Assembly (NCBI GenBank): GCA_018240285.1
Contig: JAFEGA010000021.1
Coordinates: 1-39,069, forward strand
Source of the DNA: Pseudomonadota bacterium
Lineage (GTDB): Bacteria > Pseudomonadota > Gammaproteobacteria > Burkholderiales > Nitrosomonadaceae
Direction: 5' to 3'
Length of the DNA stretch: 39,069 nucleotides
Shown piece after piece: positions 33,414-39,069 of the stretch. The notes under the pieces are model-generated. The model was not told where the DNA came from and ran no database searches. It saw nothing but the letters and a program-made list of their open reading frames with translations. Within the stretch, counting starts at the first letter, position 1. Every line of letters starts with the position of its first letter. Both the position numbers and the translations under genes were made by a program.

Positions 33414-35621
33414 ATGAATTCAGATTTAAACGATTCACATCCGTCACATACTGATGATCATCGGCAAATAAACTCCAAGCTTCCAGATGCGCCGCTAGCA
33501 GCGGATGAAGATAAATGGACATGTCCAATGCACCCGGAAATCTTGCGGAATGCACCGGGAGACTGCCCGATCTGCGGTATGTCTCTGATACCTATTACAA
33601 ATACGAATATGGGCGAATCGGATAATTCCGAGCTTCGCGATCTCACTCGACGGTTGTGGATTGGCATTGCTTTGTCGCTTCCACTGATTGCTCTCACGAT
33701 GATGCCCATGATTGGTCTAAATGAACCATTTGGCCTTCAACCTCGTTTACGTGGTTGGATCGAATTCCTGCTGGGTACGCCAGTAGTGCTGTGGGTTGGT
33801 TGGCCTATCATGCGCAAGTTCTGGCTCTCACTTGCACACCGCGCGCTCAATATGTATACGCTAATTGGTCTCGGAGTCGGATGTGCCTATTTCTTCAGTC
33901 TGGCCGCAGTACTTATGCCTGACTGGTTTCCACAGGAGTTTCACGCGCACGACGGTGCGGTGGGCACTTATTTTGAGGCAGCAGCAGTTATCGTAACACT
34001 TGTGATACTTGGCGATTACCTTCAGTTGCGTGCGATGGGTCAGACAAGTCAGGCAATTCAACAATTGTTGAGGCTTGCACCCAACCAAGCTTGGCGCTTG
34101 CGCGATGACGGAACAGAGGAACAAGTATCGCTTGATGTAATTGTTGTAGGTGACAGGCTACGCGTAAAACCTGGAGAAAAAATTCCTGTCGATGGCACAG
34201 TACTTGAGGGCATGAGCAGAGTTGACGAATCAATGATTACCGGTGAGCCTATGTCGGTAGCTAAAGCACCGGGCGACAAGATCACCGGTGCAACCATGAA
34301 TAGTAATGGCTCATTGATTATCCGCGCTGAACACGTCGGCGCAGACACATTGCTGGCACGTATCGTTCACATGGTCGGAGAAGCCCAACGCACGCGTGCG
34401 CCTATCCAGCGGCTTGCGGATATCATCGCCGCTTACTTTGTTCAGATCGTTATTGCCATCGCAATTATCACTGCACTAGCATGGTGGTTTCTAGGCCCCG
34501 AGCCAAAATTCACTTATGCATTTCTTAACGCTATTGCCGTTCTCATCATCGCCTGCCCTTGTGCGGTCGGTCTTGCCACGCCTATTTCAATGACCGTCGC
34601 GATGGGACAAGGCGCTCGGATGGGTATCCTGTTCCGCAATGCTGAGGGGATTGAACGCATGCGGGATATTGATACCTTAGTGATAGACAAAACTGGCACG
34701 CTGACACTCGGGCGTCCGGTACTAACCAATTTTATCGCCAAGGGTATTGCGGACGATGAGGCGCTCGCGCTGATCGCAAGTGTAGAACAACTTTCGGAGC
34801 ACCCGATTGGTCTTGCAATTGTAGAGAATGCAAAAGCACGTGGCTTGACTCTGCGTCCAGCAAAATCTTTCGACGCAATCAATGGCCTTGGCGTACAAGC
34901 AGATATTGATGGCGAGTGCGTGCTCGTTGGTAATCACAACTTTCTCGCGCAACATGGCGTGGATACTCAACCTTGGCATCATCAAGCAGAAGCTTTGCGC
35001 ACTGAAGCCAAAACAGTGGTGTTCTTCGCTGTGGATGGTATTCCCGTTGGAATCGCAGCAGTCGCTGATCCCATTAAAGAAAACACGCCCGAAGCTATCA
35101 CAACGCTCAAACATTTGGGCATTAGAATTGTGATGCTGACCGGAGATTCACTGCACACAGCCAATGCAATTGCTCGGCATCTCGGAATTGATGAAGTACT
35201 GGCCGAAGTGCTTCCCGAAGACAAGGCTGGGCATGTAAAACGTTTGCAAGCCGAAGGCCGCAAGGTTGCGATGGCGGGTGATGGTATCAATGATGCGCCT
35301 GCGCTGGCGCAAGCCGATGTCGGTATAGCGATGGGTACCGGCACTGATGTTGCAATGGAAAGCGCAAGTATTACGCTTGTTAAGGGAGATCTGCGCGGTA
35401 TTGAGCGCGCTATCCTGCTGTCGCACGCCACCATGCGTAATATTCACCAAAACCTTGCTTTTGCATTCGGCTATAACGTCCTTGGCATTCCGCTTGCTGC
35501 CGGTGTATTGTACCCGGCTTTTGGTTTTTTACTTTCACCCATGTTTGCCGGTGCAGCCATGGCATTAAGCTCGGTTTCGGTTATTACTAACGCGTTGAGG
35601 CTTAATCGTACAAGAATATGA
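33414..35621 (+). CDS. Copper/silver P1B-type ATPase (SilP/CopA-like)
   Basis: This heavy-metal P-type ATPase is about 735 residues from the ATG at 33414, which follows GGGAGG; the upstream ATG at 33393 is unlikely. Instead of HMA repeats it begins with a heavy-metal-binding (YHS-like) domain, [20 protein letters not shown] (residues 35-54) then GMSLIPI, after a His-rich leader. Next are the A domain ([13 protein letters not shown]), the TM6 motif [13 protein letters not shown] with CPC specific for Cu(I)/Ag(I), the phosphorylation site [13 protein letters not shown] (Asp near residue 425), the N-domain HP motif SEHPIGLAI, and [16 protein letters not shown]. The HMBD plus CPC layout is that of SilP-type exporters found with CusCBA. 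It would pump cytoplasmic Cu(I)/Ag(I) into the periplasm, feeding CusF/CusCBA. Confidence 0.92.
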   Translation: MNSDLNDSHPSHTDDHRQINSKLPDAPLAADEDKWTCPMHPEILRNAPGDCPICGMSLIPITNTNMGESDNSELRDLTRRLWIGIALSLPLIALTMMPMIGLNEPFGLQPRLRGWIEFLLGTPVVLWVGWPIMRKFWLSLAHRALNMYTLIGLGVGCAYFFSLAAVLMPDWFPQEFHAHDGAVGTYFEAAAVIVTLVILGDYLQLRAMGQTSQAIQQLLRLAPNQAWRLRDDGTEEQVSLDVIVVGDRLRVKPGEKIPVDGTVLEGMSRVDESMITGEPMSVAKAPGDKITGATMNSNGSLIIRAEHVGADTLLARIVHMVGEAQRTRAPIQRLADIIAAYFVQIVIAIAIITALAWWFLGPEPKFTYAFLNAIAVLIIACPCAVGLATPISMTVAMGQGARMGILFRNAEGIERMRDIDTLVIDKTGTLTLGRPVLTNFIAKGIADDEALALIASVEQLSEHPIGLAIVENAKARGLTLRPAKSFDAINGLGVQADIDGECVLVGNHNFLAQHGVDTQPWHHQAEALRTEAKTVVFFAVDGIPVGIAAVADPIKENTPEAITTLKHLGIRIVMLTGDSLHTANAIARHLGIDEVLAEVLPEDKAGHVKRLQAEGRKVAMAGDGINDAPALAQADVGIAMGTGTDVAMESASITLVKGDLRGIERAILLSHATMRNIHQNLAFAFGYNVLGIPLAAGVLYPAFGFLLSPMFAGAAMALSSVSVITNALRLNRTRI

Positions 35622-35754
35622 TTACTAGGAAATTTTGGATATTGGTTTTTATTTTTCATTTGCTTATGCTACTAAATTCTATGCTGTACTGTAACCTATG
35701 ATGATATATACTGTTTTTGATAGGGTGTTAATTGATCCTAATTAGTAAGGATAT

Positions 35755-36117
35755 ATGTCTGTGAGAATCTCAATTTTCTCGTTAGTTGTTTTTGGCTTGT
35801 TAGGATTCCTGACTTCCTGCGCAGATCTGGGACCTTATAAGATGGATATGACTCAAATAATCGAATCTGCCAAAACTTCTCGGGATCATAATTGGATTGC
35901 TGAACATTATGAAGATACTGCAAAAGATATGCAGTCAAAAGTAGAAGAACATAAGAAAATGCTGGCGCAATATGAAGCCCAAAGACAGTATTATGGTAAG
36001 CGCGATTTAGATATGGAATCAATGTGTCGGGCTTTGATTCATACTTATGAGCAAGCTACAATAGAAAATATGAATTTAGCTGATGCCCATCGTAAGATGG
36101 CCGAAGCAATTAAATAA
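35755..36117 (+). CDS. Small His/Met-rich lipoprotein, copy 3 of 3
   Basis: This 120-residue protein is the most diverged member of the local lipoprotein trio. The signal ends at the lipobox FLTSC. The mature chain reads CADLGPYKMDMTQIIESAKT, so the NPHPM of the other copies is GPYKM. NWIAEHYEDTAKDM, VEEHKKMLAQYE, an internal Cys in MESMCRALI and YEQATIENMNLADAHRKMA follow. Tandem retention near copper genes argues for a selected function rather than debris. AAGG upstream serves as a weak ribosome-binding site. The gene closes the plus-strand resistance region, 134 bp after the copper ATPase, and may have its own promoter in the AT-rich gap. Function unknown. Confidence 0.72.
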   Translation: MSVRISIFSLVVFGLLGFLTSCADLGPYKMDMTQIIESAKTSRDHNWIAEHYEDTAKDMQSKVEEHKKMLAQYEAQRQYYGKRDLDMESMCRALIHTYEQATIENMNLADAHRKMAEAIK

Positions 36118-36234
36118 TACCAAGGAGCCCATTGATACAACCTGTCAAAACGATACCTGATTATAAGCATTAGTCTAACCGGATCGTAGCATATTGACTT
36201 TTTTTATGAAAATTGGGGTCGTCGATGTAGGTCC

Positions 36235-36744
36235 TTATGGATGCTGCATCACAAGTTGAGTAATTAAAGCAAGCAACTTGTTAGTTTCACCAGAACGAAA
36301 TCCTCGATGTATATGTCGAATGTTTCCTTTTCGATCAATTAAATAGGATGTTGGCATTGCTATTACTTCAAAACCTTTGGCGCATTGTTTACTGGGATCC
36401 GCAACAATAGAAAAATCCACCGGATGTTTAGCAAGAAATTCCTGGGCATCCGTAACTTTCTCATCCAGATTGATGCCAATGACATGTAAGCCTTGTTCTT
36501 TTAAATCATGACCGAGCTCATTTAAGAAAGGAAAGGATTTCACACAAGGGAGACACCAAGATGCCCAGAAATCCATGTAAACAACTTTCCCTTTAAATTC
36601 CTGTAAATTATGCGCGGGTGCACCTTCCAATGTAGTCAACGTACAGGTAGGGGAGATCTTATCCAGATGTTCTGCAACTGATGTTGTTGTATACAGACTC
36701 AGCATTAGAACTATAAAGAACAACCACTTTATTTTCTTAATCAT
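36235..36744 (-). CDS. TlpA/ResA-like thiol-disulfide oxidoreductase
   Basis: From the ATG at 36744 this 169-residue protein has a signal or anchor (MIKKIKWLFFIVLMLSLYTT). The thioredoxin-like domain of the TlpA/ResA group contains FKGKVVYMDFWASWCLPC, with the active-site pair WCLPC at about residues 65-69, then GLHVIGINLDEK and the cis-Pro strand VIAMPTSYLIDRKGNI. An in-frame ATG at 36777 adds eleven hydrophilic residues; GAAGG lies upstream of the shorter start. Such proteins reduce periplasmic disulfides, for example in cytochrome c or copper-centre assembly. Here it is convergent with the resistance operon and upstream of nothing obvious, so the client is unknown. Confidence 0.87.
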   Translation of the reverse strand: MIKKIKWLFFIVLMLSLYTTTSVAEHLDKISPTCTLTTLEGAPAHNLQEFKGKVVYMDFWASWCLPCVKSFPFLNELGHDLKEQGLHVIGINLDEKVTDAQEFLAKHPVDFSIVADPSKQCAKGFEVIAMPTSYLIDRKGNIRHIHRGFRSGETNKLLALITQLVMQHP

Positions 36745-36869
36745 TGTTCTGGTACCTTCATTGATTACTTGAATCATTTGACAATGCTATCCAATCATCT
36801 TTCAGGTTAACCACTATAAGAAACTGGGATATCAAATAAATCGCGGTTTAACATCCTAAACGTCAAGAA

Positions 36870-37331
36870 TCATTCAAATTGTTTGACATTAATATCTGTT
36901 CCGGTATGGGCACCTGTTGCTGTCTTACAATGATAGTCGACTACAAATTGTCTTGGACCCACATCGGTTTTGTTTACCACCAACAAATAAACCCCGTTCC
37001 CACCTTGCAATGTAATGGGTGGGCTTGGATTTGCATCTCCTGAAACTGTATCGCTGACACCAATCGCCCTGTCACCCTTTAGCAACAGCAAATTAACCAA
37101 TAAATGTTCCACTGGGGCAGAAAGGTCTATGATATCGGCTTCTAAATAATCAGCCGGTCCATTGCCGTTATCAAAGCAGGTGATTTGCGCATAACCGGTA
37201 AAATTTCTAACGGTACCCGTTGGATCTAATACTGCACCACCTTCATCCGCCCCACTGAGCTGCGCATAACCTATCGTATACGCCAACATGAAAATGCTGA
37301 TTGATAATTTCTTCAAGATGTTGGGTTGCAT
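36870..37331 (-). CDS. Exported protein of unknown function
   Basis: This 153-residue protein has a typical signal peptide (ILKKLSISIFMLAYTIGYAQ). The mature part of about 130 residues has two cysteines, in YAQITCFDNGNGPADY and VDYHCKTATG, which could form one disulfide, and probable beta-strands (HLLVNLLLLKGDRAIGV, NGVYLLVVNKTD). I recognise no family. A good ribosome-binding site (GAGGAG) precedes the ATG. It shares with the next upstream gene (37536-38285) a nearly identical 17-bp palindrome, here centred 113 bp before its start. The two are probably co-regulated secreted proteins. Confidence 0.7.
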   Translation of the reverse strand: MQPNILKKLSISIFMLAYTIGYAQLSGADEGGAVLDPTGTVRNFTGYAQITCFDNGNGPADYLEADIIDLSAPVEHLLVNLLLLKGDRAIGVSDTVSGDANPSPPITLQGGNGVYLLVVNKTDVGPRQFVVDYHCKTATGAHTGTDINVKQFE

Positions 37332-37407
37332 AATTAATTCTCCTCATGTCGCAAAGACGCATTAAGCTATTTCTGGAACAACACCTTTATCGTAGTACCT
37401 GATCTGA

Positions 37408-37424
37408 TTGTCTCGTTCAGACAA
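37408..37424. promoter_or_regulatory. TTGTCT-N5-AGACAA inverted repeat
   Basis: Perfect 6-bp arms (37408-37413 and 37419-37424) lie 11 bp from the larger TGCGACA palindrome at 37436 and upstream of the exported protein gene at 36870-37331. Both dyads contain the TGTC/GACA core, so this may be a second, weaker site for the same regulator. No equivalent was seen upstream of the 37536-38285 gene. Confidence 0.3.
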
Positions 37425-37435
37425 ACAAATAGCAA

Positions 37436-37452
37436 TGCGACAAAATGTTGCA
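37436..37452. promoter_or_regulatory. Palindrome TGCGACA-AAA-TGTTGCA (operator copy 1)
   Basis: This 17-bp inverted repeat with a three-base centre has one arm mismatch. It is repeated at 38419-38435 as TGTGACAAAATGTCGCA, so the two copies imply a consensus TGCGACA-N3-TGTCGCA. Each lies 110-145 bp upstream of a minus-strand secreted-protein gene. A half-site TGTCGCA recurs at 37347-37353, in the leader of the same gene. The regulator is not identified. Confidence 0.5.
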
Positions 37453-37458
37453 CCTCAA

Positions 37459-37494
37459 AAAAATCGACAAGCTATTGCAAGCTTGTCGATTTTT
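37459..37494 (-). terminator. Rho-independent terminator
   Basis: AAAAATCGACAAGCT (37459-37473), a 6-base loop and AGCTTGTCGATTTTT (37480-37494) form a perfect 15-bp stem with A/T tails at both ends. It lies 41 bp after the stop of the minus-strand gene at 37536 and is the natural terminator for that gene. The symmetric tails would allow action in both directions. Confidence 0.85.
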
Positions 37495-37535
37495 ACCGTT
37501 GCGGTAAGCCGCAAGGAAAGTACTAATTCAACGAT

Positions 37536-38285
37536 TTACGGTCGCGGCCAGATTTGTTGTCCGTCAATTACAACTGGCATATCACGATTAATTTGCGCGG
37601 CTGATGGTTTTACTTCCACAGTGACGCCAGTACCACCACATGATGAAGGCAATGGATTTGTCACCAGATCGCGCGTAATAGTAAACGAAGCTGGACCATC
37701 GTCGGTAGCGCTCACGCGATCATACGGGGTACCCAGGTTATTATGCGTCCACAGATCAACGACGCCTTCTCTGCCAAAATCACCCACACCGGTAATTTCA
37801 CAGATATTAGCAATCGAAACACTGATTTTCACGTTTTGGGCGCAGGATGTCGGCTCGATTCCGGCTGCTGTTATTCTCACAGGCGTGGCAACATTCAAAT
37901 CGCTTGGCATACCGGGTCCACCGCCCACCCAGAATCCAACCACGTTGCCGTTTGAATCTTTTTTCTCTGCCATCGCATCGAATGCTCCGCGGTTCCATAA
38001 AAGCTGAAAATTATTTCCATAATTTGTCAGGAAATCAGTCAATGGACCACCATGCGGCTGGCCATCTACGAGAATAGCTGAATCCAGACCATTTGGAAAT
38101 ACAACTGATGTCCCAATAACACGGACGGTATCACTACAGGAGTGACCGATTACGATATGATTGATTGTCCGAGTTCCTTCAGTTTGCGTGGGCACATCTA
38201 GGCGCGTATGCGCCAGCACGCTCTGTCCCAAACCCAGCAGCATGATGCCAGTCAATGTACGTGCGAGTAAATTCATTTTGTTCAT
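37536..38285 (-). CDS. Exported protein with N-terminal mature histidine
   Basis: This 249-residue secreted protein has a signal peptide (LARTLTGIMLLGLGQSVLA) and a predicted cleavage just before HTRLDVPTQTEG, leaving His as residue 1. Six cysteines (HSCSD, EPTSCAQ, IANICEI, SSCGG and others nearby) suggest disulfides. An N-terminal His after cleavage is the hallmark of copper histidine-brace proteins (LPMO, CopC, YcnI/DUF1775). The opening AHTRLDVPT and the TINHIVIGHSCSDTVRVIG strand are loosely like YcnI. Assignment to that family is tentative. The copper context and the TlpA-like neighbour agree with a periplasmic metalloprotein. AGGA lies 12 bp before the ATG. It has its own terminator at 37459-37494 and a 17-bp palindrome upstream at 38419. 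Confidence 0.65.
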   Translation of the reverse strand: MNKMNLLARTLTGIMLLGLGQSVLAHTRLDVPTQTEGTRTINHIVIGHSCSDTVRVIGTSVVFPNGLDSAILVDGQPHGGPLTDFLTNYGNNFQLLWNRGAFDAMAEKKDSNGNVVGFWVGGGPGMPSDLNVATPVRITAAGIEPTSCAQNVKISVSIANICEITGVGDFGREGVVDLWTHNNLGTPYDRVSATDDGPASFTITRDLVTNPLPSSCGGTGVTVEVKPSAAQINRDMPVVIDGQQIWPRP

Positions 38286-38418
38286 GTTTATTCTATTTCC
38301 TAAGAGATACTAAGAAAGTAATTGTGTAATAGGGATTTAGCCGTAATCATAATTTTGACTATTTAATACTGTTGCTAATACCTATAAGGAGTATCTTTCT
38401 TCTTGGACTAGAAAACAA

Positions 38419-38435
38419 TGTGACAAAATGTCGCA
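38419..38435. promoter_or_regulatory. Palindrome TGTGACA-AAA-TGTCGCA (operator copy 2)
   Basis: Second copy of the 17-bp palindrome described at 37436. It keeps the AAA centre and has its single arm mismatch in the opposite arm. It is centred 142 bp upstream of the start of the exported histidine-first protein. No sigma-54 -24/-12 element was found by eye downstream of either copy. Confidence 0.5.
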
Positions 38436-38488
38436 CTATGATTCTGCATCTAAGATTTAACAATTAAATTAACGGTGTGCCATAAAAA

Positions 38489-38523
38489 ATGAAGTGTCGA
38501 TAACAATATTTTTCACACTTCAT
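38489..38523. repeat. Inverted repeat ATGAAGTGT-N17-ACACTTCAT
   Basis: Perfect 9-bp arms (38489-38497 and 38515-38523) enclose an AT-rich loop in a region without genes. It could be a weak hairpin, a regulator site or the end of a decayed element. No T-run follows, so a terminator is unlikely. Confidence 0.3.
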
Positions 38524-39069
38524 GAATTTATTAGAAACGTATCTAAAATATACACCTGCCCCAATTTGTACCTTTGTAAGAAAATCCTAGAAAATTCCGA
38601 ACTAACTAAAAGGCTACGGAATGAGTACTTCAATGCCCATGCGTACAGTGGAACAGACAGCCCCCTATAAAAACAGATGAATACAGATTTCAGAGCCATA
38701 AAGTAGCATCTGTGGGAATCCGTGTTATCTGAGATTCAAGACAATAAATGACGAAATCTTTTAATTTCCCTGCGCCGCATAATCGCTGGATGGATCATCT
38801 TGTTGATTGTAAATTAATATAAATAAGGCATGATTTCTGCGTATTAATTACGAGATATTCAAGTTTTAATCTGCTTATATTTTTCTACGCCTCGAAATAC
38901 ATGTAAGGCCAGAATTTTTTTACAAAAATTTCTAAATTGCAAATATTCGAATAATGTGAAATGATTATATCCGTGTAACATTTTGCTTATATATAAAAAA
39001 TTTGGATCCTATGCGGAGATATCCTACTTATCCTATTATCTTTATGTGTAAGAACTCTCAGGGTTGTTT

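Larger units (their letters stand above)
38286..39069. other. 784-bp gene-poor terminal region
   Basis: No convincing gene is present. The first 150 bp serve as the leader and control region of the minus-strand gene ending at 37536 and contain operator copy 2. Further on are an inverted repeat (38489-38523) and a 19-codon frame at 38621-38680 (MSTSMPMRTVEQ and so on), which might be the broken start of a transposase. The last 300 bp are very AT-rich, with no feature I can support. Confidence 0.5.

Noticed and set aside
37408..38007. Long plus-strand frame opposite the secreted-protein gene
   Set aside because: It is antisense to a gene with a clear signal peptide and ribosome-binding site, and its protein has low-complexity composition typical of a shadow frame.
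37332..38420. Sigma-54 promoters linked to the palindromes
   Set aside because: No GG-N10-GC element with flanking consensus was found downstream of either palindrome.
1..39069. CRISPR arrays, tRNA and rRNA genes
   Set aside because: No regularly spaced repeats, no cloverleaf-like sequence and no rRNA segments were recognised on either strand.

Overview
The window looks like a mobile or accessory region of a betaproteobacterium. The strongest evidence is a conjugation cluster in the gene order of IncP (RK2/RP4-type) plasmids, trbA-trbB-C-D-E-F-G-H-I-J-K-L-N, with KorB-like and KfrB-like regulators beside it. This is followed by a large copper/silver resistance region. Moderate GC content and the style of the copper genes suggest a Nitrosomonas-like host, but that is an impression from recall. 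No rRNA, tRNA or other taxonomic marker is present. Whether the DNA is a plasmid or an integrated element cannot be decided here: no integrase, relaxase or replication initiator is in the window.

Region 1 (147-7176, minus strand) is a compact four-gene operon: an MmeI-like adenine DNA methyltransferase, a Schlafen/AlbA_2-type protein, an SF2 DEAD/DEAH-type helicase and a GIY-YIG (T5orf172-like) nuclease. The genes overlap or nearly touch. The set reads as a restriction-modification-like defence module in which modification, translocation and cleavage are split over separate proteins. I cannot match this exact composition to a named system. Region 2 (7217-9241, minus strand) holds a DUF1917/BLES03-like protein, a KfrB-domain protein and a KorB/ParB-like partition and repressor protein. 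Region 3 (9242-9756) is a 515-bp divergent regulatory gap with repeats and a KorB-operator-like palindrome.

Region 4 (9757-20689, plus strand) is the mating-pair-formation type IV secretion system: TrbA repressor, TrbB and TrbE ATPases, TrbC pilin, TrbD, the TrbF/TrbG/TrbH/TrbI envelope core, TrbJ, TrbK entry exclusion lipoprotein, TrbL and TrbN transglycosylase. trbM is absent; a 10-codon mini-ORF sits between trbL and trbN. Just downstream are two inverted perfect DnaA boxes and a truncated second copy of the KfrB-like gene.

Region 5 (21126-36117, plus strand) is metal resistance: a CzcI-like His-rich protein, CusF, CusC, CusB (with a C-terminal CusF domain) and CusA. A SAM methyltransferase and a P2-type cation ATPase follow, coupled by ATGA overlaps. 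Then come an HD-GYP protein with a Cys-rich N-terminus and a SilP/CopA-like P1B copper ATPase. Three paralogous small lipoproteins (at 21126, 32994 and 35755) are interspersed in this region. Together these genes would move Cu(I)/Ag(I) from cytoplasm to periplasm (P1B ATPase), hand it over by CusF-type chaperones and expel it through CusCBA.

Region 6 (36235-39069) holds minus-strand secreted proteins: a TlpA-like thioredoxin, an unknown exported protein, and an exported protein whose predicted mature N-terminus is histidine. The last two share an almost identical 17-bp palindrome upstream. The final 784 bp contain no convincing gene.
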